Assembly: GCA_963625685.1 (NCBI GenBank)
Contig: CAVFTR010000003.1
Location: 1 to 64,000 of the forward strand
DNA length: 64,000 nt
Source: F23-B02 sp963625685
Lineage (GTDB): Bacteria; Bacillota; Clostridia; Oscillospirales; Oscillospiraceae
Direction of reading: 5' to 3'
Shown: positions 16,776 to 24,992 of the stretch, in pieces
Layout: each line of letters starts with the position of its first letter
Position numbering within the stretch: position 1 is the first letter of the stretch
Position numbers and translations under genes: made by a program
The notes under the pieces: generated by a model
Databases searched by the model: none
Told to the model about the DNA's origin: nothing
The model's input: the letters and a program-made list of their open reading frames with translations, nothing else

Positions 16776-17483
16776 TCAGTCGCCCTCGACCATTCTGTAG
16801 CCCACGCCGATCTCGGTGAAGATATACTGCGGCTCGGCCGGGCTCTTTTCTATCTTGCGGCGGATGTTTGCCATGTGGACGCGCAGCGACTGGTTGTTGC
16901 CGCGGGTGCCGGGGCCCCAGAGCTCCTTTATTATATAGTCGTAGGTCAGCACCTTGCCGGCGCATTTGCCGAGCAGCGCGACTATCTTGTACTCGTTCTG
17001 CGTAAGGCCGACGTTCTGCCCGTTTACGAGCACCTGGTGCTTGTCGTAGTCTATCTCAAGCTCTCCGGCCTTGAACTTGCCGGTGGTGGCGATGGTCTCG
17101 TTTGCAAGGCCCGTGCGCGTGTGGCGGATGGCCGTGCGTATGCGCGCCAGGAGCTCGCCCGCGCCGAAGGGCTTCGTTATATAATCGTCCGCGCCGAGAT
17201 CGAGCGCCTCGACCTTGTCGCGCTCATGTGCTCGCGCCGAGACGACGACGATGGGCAGCAGCGTCCACTCGCGCACGCTCTTTATGATCTGCAGGCCGTC
17301 GATATCGGGAAGCCCGAGATCGAGTACGATGAGGTCCGGGCAGTGCGAGGTTATCATGGAATAGGCCTCCGCGCCGGAGCGGGCGACGATAACGTCGTAA
17401 TCGTTCGAGGTGAGTATGGTGCGCAGGAAGTTGGATATGCTGCGCTCGTCCTCAACAATGAGTATCTTATCGCGAATATTCAT
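16776..17483 (-). CDS. kdpE: KdpE-like response regulator
   Basis: The protein has 235 residues. The receiver domain shows the acidic pocket (E11-D12), phosphoacceptor D55 in VLDLGLPD and the DYITKPFG lysine. A C-terminal OmpR/PhoB winged helix covers about residues 130-230 (LTQNEYKIVALL, YDYIIKELWGPG). Overall it is closest to KdpE, the regulator of high-affinity potassium uptake or osmotic response. The gene overlaps the kinase gene by 4 bp (ATGA). No kdpFABC genes lie in the window, so the target is uncertain. Confidence 0.85.
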   Translation of the reverse strand: MNIRDKILIVEDERSISNFLRTILTSNDYDVIVARSGAEAYSMITSHCPDLIVLDLGLPDIDGLQIIKSVREWTLLPIVVVSARAHERDKVEALDLGADDYITKPFGAGELLARIRTAIRHTRTGLANETIATTGKFKAGELEIDYDKHQVLVNGQNVGLTQNEYKIVALLGKCAGKVLTYDYIIKELWGPGTRGNNQSLRVHMANIRRKIEKSPAEPQYIFTEIGVGYRMVEGD

Positions 17484-18568
17484 TCTTCATTCTCCTCCAT
17501 GGGTAATGTAAAACTGAAAACGGCGCCGCCCTCGGGACGGTTTGCCGCGCTTATCGTTCCGCCGTGGGCGGTGACTATCGCATGACATGCGGCAAGACCT
17601 ATGCCGCGGAACCTGTTGCTGTCGTATGTCTTTCCGCTCTCGGGATCTATCTGGCCGCGGAAAATGACGGGGATCATCCGCGGGTCGAGCCCCGCGCCGT
17701 TATCCGCGACCGAGATGCGCGTCTTATCGCCCTCGCGCATGACGTCGAGCCTGAGCTCCGTCATGCCCTCGGCATGCTTTGCCGCGTTGTCCAGAAGGTT
17801 TGTTATGACCTGCTGCACGAGCAGCGCGTCCGCGCTCACCATAAGCGGCTCGTCGGGGATGCTCACCCTGAGGTCCACATCCGGATATCGCTTTTTGAAA
17901 TTTGCTATACATTCGCCGAGTATCTCCTCGACGAGCTCGGGGCTTTTTTCGATATTGGCCTGCTCCATGCCGCTCATGCGCGTTATCGAAAGGAGGTTTT
18001 CGACCATGCGCACGAGCCATTCCGCGTCCTGCTTGGCGTCCTTGAGAAGCTCGATGCGCTCACCGTGCGAGATGTGCTCGTCCTCGTTTATCACCGTGTC
18101 GATAGAGCCGATTATCGAGGTCAGCGGCGTGCGCAGATCGTGCGATATGGCGCGCAGGAGATCCGCGCGCAGCTTCGACTGCGCGGCCTCGTGCCGGAGC
18201 TTTTCCCGCTCCCTCGAGCGCGTCGTGAGCGTCGATATGACTATCGAGACGGTCAGCATCGTCAGAAAGGTTATCGGATAGCCGTAAATGGAGAAGTTGA
18301 GCTTCATATACGGGTAGGTGAAGGCGTAGTTTACGCCGATAACGCTCACCACCGAGGCGAGGATGCCGTAGAAATACCCGTCGGTCACGATGGACACTAT
18401 AAGCACGGCGAGGATGAATATCATCGGAACGAAGGTGTCCGTCGTTCCGACGCGGCCGAGAGAGGAGCACACCACCCAGGCCAGGACAAATACGAGTATG
18501 AGCACCAGCCAGTTGCGCACGATGCGCCAGCCCTCGCTTTGGGCCAAATGAGTATTCTGTTTTTTCAT
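17480..18568 (-). CDS. KdpD-like sensor histidine kinase, lacking the N-terminal KdpD/Usp domains
   Basis: The protein has 362 residues from ATG 18568, which has ACAGGTGA upstream. A four-helix DUF4118 membrane domain (about residues 20-115) is followed by HisKA with H143 in AISHDLRTPLTS. The HATPase domain shows N-boxes (NLLDNAAKHAE), DNGAGL and GIGLAACHAIV. This matches the C-terminal half of KdpD. The large cytosolic KdpD N-terminal and universal-stress domains are absent, a layout also found as a free-standing kinase in clostridia. It phosphorylates the regulator encoded just downstream. Confidence 0.87.
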   Translation of the reverse strand: MKKQNTHLAQSEGWRIVRNWLVLILVFVLAWVVCSSLGRVGTTDTFVPMIFILAVLIVSIVTDGYFYGILASVVSVIGVNYAFTYPYMKLNFSIYGYPITFLTMLTVSIVISTLTTRSREREKLRHEAAQSKLRADLLRAISHDLRTPLTSIIGSIDTVINEDEHISHGERIELLKDAKQDAEWLVRMVENLLSITRMSGMEQANIEKSPELVEEILGECIANFKKRYPDVDLRVSIPDEPLMVSADALLVQQVITNLLDNAAKHAEGMTELRLDVMREGDKTRISVADNGAGLDPRMIPVIFRGQIDPESGKTYDSNRFRGIGLAACHAIVTAHGGTISAANRPEGGAVFSFTLPMEENEE

Positions 18569-18661
18569 ACGATCACCTGTCATAAATAAAGTATAGCATA
18601 GTCCGCATAAAGACTGTGTTAAGAAATTTATACATCATTGACAGAATTTTTGCAAGTACTG

Positions 18662-18690
18662 TTGACAAAAGCCCAGCTATGGCGTATTAT
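18662..18690 (+). promoter_or_regulatory. Promoter of the cysteine leader-cysK-cysE unit
   Basis: TTGACA (18662-18667), 17-bp spacer, TATTAT (18685-18690). About 25 bp downstream lies AATAGGAATT (18716-18725), a motif also present in front of the rrf2 gene (31301-31310). Confidence 0.75.
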
Positions 18691-18741
18691 ACATACAGCA
18701 AAACCCCATTCGGGAAATAGGAATTGAAAGGAGCGGCGGTC

Positions 18742-18825
18742 GTGTATATTGCAAACGTAAAGTCTGTCAATAGCTGTTGTTGTGGCATCTGCGCTTGTCG
18801 ATGTCGGCGTCGTCGCATGCCTTGA
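18742..18825 (+). CDS. Cysteine-rich leader peptide upstream of cysK
   Basis: A 27-residue ORF begins at GTG 18742, preceded by AAAGGAG at 8-bp spacing. It contains six cysteines, at positions 12, 13, 14, 17, 19 and 21, followed by a run of four arginines (22-25), and ends M-P-stop. It lies between a strong promoter and an attenuator-like hairpin, 85 bp before cysK. The arrangement is that of a transcription-attenuation leader peptide: when Cys-tRNA is scarce, the ribosome would stall in the Cys codons. That role is inference. The ORF is too short to be scored on length, and no family was recognised. Confidence 0.75.
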   Translation: MYIANVKSVNSCCCGICACRCRRRRMP

Positions 18826-18851
18826 TACGGTGTTAAAGCCATATTTGCAGC

Positions 18852-18880
18852 GGCGATGCTATGATGCATCGTCATTTTTT
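18852..18880 (+). promoter_or_regulatory. Attenuator-like hairpin before cysK
   Basis: GGCGATGC (18852-18859) pairs with GCATCGTC (18866-18873) around TATGAT, followed by A and six T residues, i.e. a terminator shape inside the leader. GGCATC (18784-18789), directly after the triple-Cys codons, can pair either with GATGTC (18800-18805) or with GATGCT (18855-18860) in the 5' arm of the terminator. Mutually exclusive folds are therefore possible. Confidence 0.6.
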
Positions 18881-18910
18881 ACGCCAAATTTCAGAGAAGA
18901 GGGAAGCAAA

Positions 18911-19849
18911 ATGAAAATTTACAGGTCGGTATCCGAGCTCACCGGGCGCACGCCGCTCATGGAGCTGAGGAACATCGAGGATGAAAACAGGCTCTGTGCG
19001 AGGCTGCTGGCAAAGCTCGAGATGTTCAATCCCGCGGGCTCTGCGAAGGACCGCGTCGCAAAGGCGATGCTCGACGACGCCGAGGCGAAGGGACTGCTGG
19101 TCTCCGGCGGCACGATAATAGAGCCCACCAGCGGCAACACGGGCATCGGTCTTGCGTCGATAGGCGCGTCGCGCGGCTACCGCGTAATGATCGTCATGCC
19201 CGACAGCATGAGTGTCGAGCGCCGCCTGCTCATGACGGCCTACGGAGCCGAGCTCGTGCTCACCGAGGGCAAAAAGGGCATGGCGGGAGCCGTCGAAAAG
19301 GCAGAGGAGCTCAAGGCGTCGATCCCCGGCGCTCTGATCCTCGGCCAGTTTGAAAATCCGGCCAATCCCGCGGCGCACAGAGTGACCACCGGCCCCGAGA
19401 TATGGGACGATACCGACGGCGGGGTCGATATATTCGTCGCGGGAGTCGGGACCGGCGGCACGATAAGCGGCGTGGGGCAGTACCTCAAAAGCCGAAAGAG
19501 CGGCGTTAAGATCGTCGCGGTCGAGCCGAAGACCTCGCCGCTGCTGTCCGAGGGCCGCGCGGGCCCGCACGGGCTCCAGGGCATCGGCGCGAATTTCATC
19601 CCCAAGGCGCTCGACAGAGACATTTACGACGAGGTGCTCACCGTATCCGACGAGGAGGCCTACGCCGCCGGAAGACAGCTCGCCGCGCGCGAGGGCATAC
19701 TTGCCGGAATAAGCTCCGGTGCTGCGCTGCACGCCGCCGTAGAGCTTGCAAAGCGCCCGGAAAACGCGGGTAAATGCATTGTTGCGCTCCTGCCCGACAC
19801 AGGCGAGAGATACCTGTCAAGTCCCATGTTTAAGGAGAACTGCCAGTGA
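18911..19849 (+). CDS. cysK: Cysteine synthase A (O-acetylserine sulfhydrylase)
   Basis: The protein has 312 residues from ATG 18911 (GAGGGA upstream). PLP is bound by K46 in NPAGSAKDR. The phosphate-binding and substrate loops PTSGNTGIGLA and GVGTGGTISGVGQYL are intact, and GISSGAA lies near the C-terminus. It makes cysteine from O-acetylserine and sulfide. It overlaps cysE, which supplies its substrate, and the two proteins form the cysteine synthase complex in other bacteria. Expression is probably governed by the Cys leader peptide and hairpin just upstream. Confidence 0.95.
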   Translation: MKIYRSVSELTGRTPLMELRNIEDENRLCARLLAKLEMFNPAGSAKDRVAKAMLDDAEAKGLLVSGGTIIEPTSGNTGIGLASIGASRGYRVMIVMPDSMSVERRLLMTAYGAELVLTEGKKGMAGAVEKAEELKASIPGALILGQFENPANPAAHRVTTGPEIWDDTDGGVDIFVAGVGTGGTISGVGQYLKSRKSGVKIVAVEPKTSPLLSEGRAGPHGLQGIGANFIPKALDRDIYDEVLTVSDEEAYAAGRQLAAREGILAGISSGAALHAAVELAKRPENAGKCIVALLPDTGERYLSSPMFKENCQ

Positions 19850-20490
19850 TGTTTGATCAGCTGCTTGAGACCGTAAACGCATATCTTCAGCGCGACCCGG
19901 CGGCGAAGAATCCCTTAGAGGTGCTGCTTTTATATCCCGGCGTGAAGGCTGTCTGCTATCACCGCCGCGCTCACTGGTGCTATGAGCACAAGCTTCTGTT
20001 CCTCGCGCGCCTGATATCCCAGATGAGCCGCCACCGCACCGGCATAGAGATCCACCCCGGCGCAAAGATCGGCCGCCGCCTCGTCATCGACCACGGCATG
20101 GGCATCGTCATCGGCGAGACCGCCGAGATCGGCGACGACTGCCTCATCTACCACGGCGTCACCCTCGGCGGTACCGGCAAGGACAGCGGCAAGCGCCACC
20201 CGACCATCGGCAACAATGTCCTCATCGGCACCGGCGCAAAGGTGCTCGGCCCCTTCAAGGTCGGCGACAACAGCCGTATAGCGGCAAACTCCGTCGTCCT
20301 CAGCGAGATACCGCCCGACAGCACGGCCGTCGGCATACCCGCCCGCGTCGTTAAGCGCCAGGGCGTCAAGGTCGACTACGCAAGCGAGGTCGATCAGGTA
20401 AGCATCTCCGACCCCGTGGCCGAGGAGCTCGCGGCGATAAGAAAAGCCCTGTGCGAGATGAACACAAGGCTTCAGAGCATGGCAAGATGA
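19849..20490 (+). CDS. cysE: Serine O-acetyltransferase
   Basis: The protein has 213 residues; ATG 19849 overlaps the cysK stop, and GTG 19846 is a possible alternative given AAGGAG at 19832. An N-terminal helical region is followed by left-handed beta-helix hexapeptide repeats. The active-site stretch HPGAKIGRRLVIDHGMGIVIGETAEIGDD carries the catalytic His residues, and GGTGKD and KRHPTIGNNVLIG follow. It forms O-acetylserine from serine and acetyl-CoA, the first step of cysteine synthesis, and feeds CysK. Confidence 0.95.
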   Translation: MFDQLLETVNAYLQRDPAAKNPLEVLLLYPGVKAVCYHRRAHWCYEHKLLFLARLISQMSRHRTGIEIHPGAKIGRRLVIDHGMGIVIGETAEIGDDCLIYHGVTLGGTGKDSGKRHPTIGNNVLIGTGAKVLGPFKVGDNSRIAANSVVLSEIPPDSTAVGIPARVVKRQGVKVDYASEVDQVSISDPVAEELAAIRKALCEMNTRLQSMAR

Positions 20491-20492
20491 TG

Positions 20493-20522
20493 AAACCTCC
20501 CACCACTGCGGTGGGAGGTTTT
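20493..20522. terminator. Bidirectional terminator after cysE
   Basis: AAACCTCCCACC pairs with GGTGGGAGGTTTT across ACTGC; it lies between convergent cysE and guaB. Confidence 0.9.
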
Positions 20523-20529
20523 CACTATA

Positions 20530-22020
20530 TCAGTTGTTCTTGAGGATGACGTCGTGGCTGCCGCCCTCGACGATGCTGACCGAGGACACGAGCGTGAGCT
20601 TTGCGTCGCGCTTGAGGTCGGCGAGATTGGTCACGCCGCAGTTGCACATGGTGGACTTTATCTTGTAAACGCTCTTTTCGAGGTTGTCGTGCAGCGGGCC
20701 AGCGTAGGTGACGTAGGAATCGACGCCCTCCTCGAAGCTGAGCCTGCTCTGACCGCCGAGGTCGTAGCGCTGCCAGTTGCGCGCGCGGTTCGAGCCCTCG
20801 CCCCAGTACTCCTTGACATAGCTGCCGTTTACGATGAGCTTTGCAGTGGGGCTCTCGTCGAAGCGGGCGAAGTATCTGCCCATCATGAGGAAGTCCGCGC
20901 CCATTGCAAGAGCGAGGGTCATGTGATAGTCGTGAACAAGGCCGCCGTCCGAGCAGATGGGGACGTATACACCGGTCTTCTCAAAATACTCGTCGCGCGC
21001 GGCCGCGACCTCGATGAGCGCCGTCGCCTGACCGCGGCCGATGCCCTTGGTCTCGCGGGTTATGCAGATAGAGCCGCCGCCGATGCCGACCTTGACGAAG
21101 TCGGCGCCCGCCTCGGCGAGGAAGCGGAAGCCGTCCGCGTCGACGACGTTGCCCGCGCCGACCCTGACGCTGTCGCCGTATCTCTCGCGGATGAAGTCGA
21201 TGGTCTTTTTCTGCCAGCAGGAGAAGCCCTCGGAGGAGTCGATGCACAGAACGTCGACGCCCGCGTCTATGAGCGCCGGCACGCGCTCTGCGTAGTCGCG
21301 GCTGTTTATGCCCGCGCCCACGATGTAGCGCTTATGCTCGTCGAGGATCTCGTTGGGGTTGTTTTTATGCTCGGCGTAGTCCTTGCGGAAAACAAAGTAG
21401 AGGAGCCTGCCTCCGGCATCGACTATGGGCAGGGAGTTCAATTTATGGTCCCAGATGATATCGTTGGCCTCCTTGAGCGAGGTGCCCTCGGGAGCGGTGA
21501 CGAGCTTTTCGAGCGGCGTCATGAAATCGGAAACGGGGGTGCTGAGCTCCATGCGCGATACGCGGTAGTCGCGGCTTGAGACTATGCCGAGCAGCCTGCC
21601 GTTGGCCGAGCCGTCGGAGGTGACGGCCATGGTGGAGTAGCCGTTGCGCTCCTTGAGCTCGAGCACGTCCCTGAGCGTCGCGTCGGGAGTGAGGTTCGAG
21701 GCGCTGGGAACGAAGCCGGCCTTGTAGCTCTTTACGCGGGCGACCATCGCCGACTCGTCCTCTATCGACTGAGAGCCGTATATGAACGATATGCCGCCCT
21801 CCTTGGCCAGAGCGATCGCCATCGTGTCGTTGGAGACCGACTGCATGATGGCCGACGCGAAGGGCACGTTGAGGCTCAGCGCGGGCTCTTCGCCCTTTTT
21901 GAACTTCACAAGGGGAGTTCTGAGGCTTACCTTGTCGGGGATGCAGTCCTCGCTCGTGTAGCCGGGAATGAGAAGATATTCGCTGAAGGTCCTCGAGGGT
22001 TCATTGAAATAGATCGCCAT
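20530..22020 (-). CDS. guaB: IMP dehydrogenase
   Basis: The protein has 496 residues from ATG 22020, with GGAGA upstream; longer in-frame starts have no conserved residues. The catalytic barrel shows GAGINSRDY, the loop GGGSICITRETKGIGRG with nucleophile C319, CSDGGLVHDYHMTLALAMGADFLMMG and the C-terminal flap. Two CBS domains are inserted at about residues 110-220. It oxidises IMP to XMP, committing purines to GMP. The motif G-G-G-S-I-C-I replaces the more common G-P-G-S-I-C-T, as in a divergent clostridial subgroup. It is transcribed alone. Confidence 0.92.
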   Translation of the reverse strand: MAIYFNEPSRTFSEYLLIPGYTSEDCIPDKVSLRTPLVKFKKGEEPALSLNVPFASAIMQSVSNDTMAIALAKEGGISFIYGSQSIEDESAMVARVKSYKAGFVPSASNLTPDATLRDVLELKERNGYSTMAVTSDGSANGRLLGIVSSRDYRVSRMELSTPVSDFMTPLEKLVTAPEGTSLKEANDIIWDHKLNSLPIVDAGGRLLYFVFRKDYAEHKNNPNEILDEHKRYIVGAGINSRDYAERVPALIDAGVDVLCIDSSEGFSCWQKKTIDFIRERYGDSVRVGAGNVVDADGFRFLAEAGADFVKVGIGGGSICITRETKGIGRGQATALIEVAAARDEYFEKTGVYVPICSDGGLVHDYHMTLALAMGADFLMMGRYFARFDESPTAKLIVNGSYVKEYWGEGSNRARNWQRYDLGGQSRLSFEEGVDSYVTYAGPLHDNLEKSVYKIKSTMCNCGVTNLADLKRDAKLTLVSSVSIVEGGSHDVILKNN

Positions 22021-22072
22021 ATCGCTTCTCCTTATCAATAAAATGTTAAACGATATTTTCGCACAAATAAAT

Positions 22073-22102
22073 AAAACCGTCAATTGACAAATTGACGGTT
22101 TT
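22073..22102 (-). terminator. Intrinsic terminator after mnmA
   Basis: A perfect 13-bp stem, AAAACCGTCAATT and its complement around a 4-base loop. It is symmetrical and so could act on both strands, but it sits downstream of mnmA and upstream of guaB on the minus strand. Confidence 0.85.
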
Positions 22103-22128
22103 AGCGACTTTTTTCACGAGCTTTGTTG

Positions 22129-23124
22129 TCAGACGATAAATCCGCCGCCGAGGACGCGCTCGCCGTCGTACAAAACCGCCGACTGCCCCCGCGCGGGGGC
22201 GCGGACGGGCTCGTCGCAGACTATGCGGACCCTGTCGTCCTCGATAAACGCCGTGCAGGGCGGGTTCTCCCACTTCGTGTGCCGCACGCGCACCGCGGCT
22301 CTTATGGGCTCTGACGGGATCTCGCACAGCCAGTTGAAGCAGCGCGCCGTGACCTCGGTCTTGAACAGCTCCTCCCAGAGGGCGAGCTCTATCTCGTTTT
22401 TTTCGGCGCTTATCGCCGAGATATACAGCTTGCGCCCCTCATACAGCCCCGGGCGGCGCTGTCCGACGGTGTAGCGGTATATGCCCTCGTGGCGGCCTAT
22501 GATCTCGCCGTGAAAAACAAAGTCTCCGGCAGGGGGGAGCCCGGCTCTCGCCGCGAGCCACGAGATATAGTCCTTATCGGGGATGAAGCAGATCTCCATG
22601 CTGTCGGGCTTGTGCGCCACGGGGAGGCCGAAGTCCTCGGCCAGCTTCCGCACCTGCTTTTTTTCGAGTCTGCCGAGCGGCAGCGTGAGCCGGTCGAGCT
22701 GCTCGCGGCGTATGCGGCAGAGCATGTAGCTCTGATCGTTTGACGGCATGCCCTTGTATAAAACGCCGTTTTCCGCCCTCGCATAGTGGCCGGTGGCGAT
22801 GTTTTCAGCGCCGATCTCGTCGGCAAAGCCGAGCAGAGTCTTAAACTTCAGCGTTGGATTGCATATGATGCAGGGGTTGGGCGTTTCGCCCCTGAGATAG
22901 CTCTCGGCAAAGCGCGAGCACACGAGCTCGTCGAGCTCCCTGTGCACATCGCGCACCTCGAGAGGTATGCCGATAAATTCGGCGGTGCTCACGGCGTCGG
23001 AAAGGGCGCGGCGGTCGGTGTTGTCCATGTACAGGCCGTGTACCTCGAAGCCGGAGTCCTTTAAAAGCTTTGCACAGACGGCGGAGTCGACGCCGCCGGA
23101 AAAGCCGAGCACGACCTTTTTCAT
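22129..23124 (-). CDS. mnmA: tRNA-specific 2-thiouridylase MnmA
   Basis: The protein has 331 residues. The ATP-binding PP-loop SGGVDSAV lies at residues 9-16. The catalytic cysteines fall in TPNPCIICN (C88) and MEICFIPD (about C185), and GHYAR and RYTVGQRRP are typical of the family. It installs sulfur on U34 of Glu, Gln and Lys tRNAs, with sulfur supplied by a cysteine desulfurase such as the IscS encoded at 31820. GGAGGGTGG precedes its ATG, which overlaps the mnmG stop by 4 bp. MnmA and MnmG modify the same wobble base. Confidence 0.93.
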   Translation of the reverse strand: MKKVVLGFSGGVDSAVCAKLLKDSGFEVHGLYMDNTDRRALSDAVSTAEFIGIPLEVRDVHRELDELVCSRFAESYLRGETPNPCIICNPTLKFKTLLGFADEIGAENIATGHYARAENGVLYKGMPSNDQSYMLCRIRREQLDRLTLPLGRLEKKQVRKLAEDFGLPVAHKPDSMEICFIPDKDYISWLAARAGLPPAGDFVFHGEIIGRHEGIYRYTVGQRRPGLYEGRKLYISAISAEKNEIELALWEELFKTEVTARCFNWLCEIPSEPIRAAVRVRHTKWENPPCTAFIEDDRVRIVCDEPVRAPARGQSAVLYDGERVLGGGFIV

Positions 23125-24992
23125 CTTCCACCCTCCATCCAGACCATCAGCACCGAGATATCGGCAGGCGACACGCCGGATATGCGGCTTGCCTGGCCGA
23201 AGGAGCGCGGCCTGATCCTTTTGAGCTTTTCGCGCGCCTCGAGCCTGAGACCCGTGACCTCGTCATAATCCATGTCATCCGGCAGGAGCCTGCTCTCCAT
23301 GCCGGCAAAGTCCTCTACCTGCTTGAGCTGGCGCTTTATATAGCCGGCGTATTTGAGGCTTATCTCCGCCTCGTACCATACAGGGCGCGCAAGCTCGCCC
23401 CGCCCGGGGTCGAAGGGCGCGAGCCCCTCGTAGCTCAGCTGCGGACGGCGTATGAGCTCGGCAAGGGACGCGCCGCTCGTAAGAGGCGCCGTACCGTTTT
23501 TCTCGAGATATGCGTTGAGCTCCTCCGACGGGGCGACATGCGTGCTCTCGAGTCTTTTTATCTCGCGCCCGACCTCGGCGTATTTTGCCTGCACCGCGTC
23601 ATAGCGCTCGCGCGATATAAGCCCTATGCGCAGACCGATGCCGCAAAGCCGCTCGTCGGCGTTGTCCTGCCGGTGCAGCAGCCTGTACTCGCTGCGCGAG
23701 GTCATCATGCGGTAGGGCTCGTTCGTGCCCTTGGTGACGAGATCGTCGATGAGCGTTCCGATATAGCCGTCCGAGCGGCGCAGGATCATCGGCTCCTCGC
23801 CGCGCAGCTTCAGCGCGGCGTTGACGCCGGCCACAAAGCCCTGAACGGCGGCCTCCTCGTAGCCCGACGAGCCGTTGAACTGGCCCGCGCCGTAAAGGCC
23901 GCTGACCTTTTTCGTCTCCAGCGTGGGATACAGCTCCGTGGGGTCGACGCAGTCGTATTCTATAGCGTAGGCGCAGCGCGTCATCTCCGCATGCTCGAGC
24001 CCCGCTATCGTGTGCAGCATTTTTACCTGCACGTCCTCCGGCAGGGAGGAGGACAGGCCCTGTATGTAAAGCTCCTGCGTGCCGAGTCCCATGGGCTCTA
24101 TGAAAAGCTGATGGCGCGGCTTGTCGCGGAAGGTCATTATCTTCGTCTCTATGCTCGGGCAGTAGCGCGGGCCGACGCCCTCGATAACGCCTGAATATAT
24201 CGGGCTGCGGTCTATATTGTCGAGTATTATCCTGTGCGTTTCCTCGTTGGTGTAGGTCAGGTAGCACACCGCCCGGTTTTCCGGAGGAACGGTCGTTTCA
24301 AAGGAAAAGCCCTCGGGCTCGTCGTCGCCGGGCTGGAGCTCCATTTTTGAAAAATCGACGCTGTGCGCGTTCACCCTCGGCGGAGTGCCGGTCTTGAAGC
24401 GGCGCATGGAAAGCCCCAGCGCCCTGAGACAGGGGGTGAGTCCCTTAGCCGCGGCAAGCCCGTCGGGACCCGAGGAGCGGATAACATCGCCGACGATGGT
24501 CCTGCCGTCGAGATAGGTCCCGCAGGCGATAACTGCCGCGCGGCAGGAGTACACGGCGCCCGTGTGCGTCTTAACGGCGCTCACGGCTCCGTTTTCCGTG
24601 CGTATCTCGACGACCTCGGCCTGCTTTACGCGCAGCTTCTCCTGATCCTCGAGCGTGAGCTTCATTACCTCCTGATACCTGCGCCTGTCGGCCTGCGCGC
24701 GCAGCGAGTGCACCGCCGGTCCCTTGCCGCGGTTGAGCATGCGGTACTGTATGCAGGCCTTGTCGGCGGCCTTGGCCATCTCGCCGCCCAGAGCGTCGAG
24801 CTCGCGCACGAGATGCCCCTTGCCTGTGCCGCCTATGGCCGGATTGCAGGGCATGTTGCCGACGCTGTCGAGATTTATGGCAAAGCATATGGTGTCCAGC
24901 CCCATGCGCGCCGCGGCGAGGGCCGCCTCTATGCCTGCGTGTCCCGCGCCGATGACGGCGATATCGCATTTTCCCGCATTGTATTCAGTCAA
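23121..24992 (-). CDS. mnmG: tRNA uridine-5-carboxymethylaminomethyl modification enzyme MnmG
   Basis: The protein has 623 residues from TTG 24992; no ATG lies before the FAD motif, and AGGGTGA stands upstream. The Rossmann FAD-binding motif is VIGAGHAGIEAALAAARMG, followed by PCNPAIGGTGKGHLVRE, DGRTIVGD and FKTGTPPRV, all MnmG signatures. With MnmE it builds the 5-carboxymethylaminomethyl group on U34. MnmE (trmE) is not in the window. The gene overlaps both thiN upstream and mnmA downstream, so the three form a tight operon. Confidence 0.95.
   Translation of the reverse strand: MTEYNAGKCDIAVIGAGHAGIEAALAAARMGLDTICFAINLDSVGNMPCNPAIGGTGKGHLVRELDALGGEMAKAADKACIQYRMLNRGKGPAVHSLRAQADRRRYQEVMKLTLEDQEKLRVKQAEVVEIRTENGAVSAVKTHTGAVYSCRAAVIACGTYLDGRTIVGDVIRSSGPDGLAAAKGLTPCLRALGLSMRRFKTGTPPRVNAHSVDFSKMELQPGDDEPEGFSFETTVPPENRAVCYLTYTNEETHRIILDNIDRSPIYSGVIEGVGPRYCPSIETKIMTFRDKPRHQLFIEPMGLGTQELYIQGLSSSLPEDVQVKMLHTIAGLEHAEMTRCAYAIEYDCVDPTELYPTLETKKVSGLYGAGQFNGSSGYEEAAVQGFVAGVNAALKLRGEEPMILRRSDGYIGTLIDDLVTKGTNEPYRMMTSRSEYRLLHRQDNADERLCGIGLRIGLISRERYDAVQAKYAEVGREIKRLESTHVAPSEELNAYLEKNGTAPLTSGASLAELIRRPQLSYEGLAPFDPGRGELARPVWYEAEISLKYAGYIKRQLKQVEDFAGMESRLLPDDMDYDEVTGLRLEAREKLKRIRPRSFGQASRISGVSPADISVLMVWMEGGR

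Noticed and set aside
18782..18910. Upstream in-frame extension of cysK
   Set aside because: It crosses the leader peptide and attenuator hairpin and lacks a ribosome-binding site; ATG 18911 starts at the conserved N-terminus.
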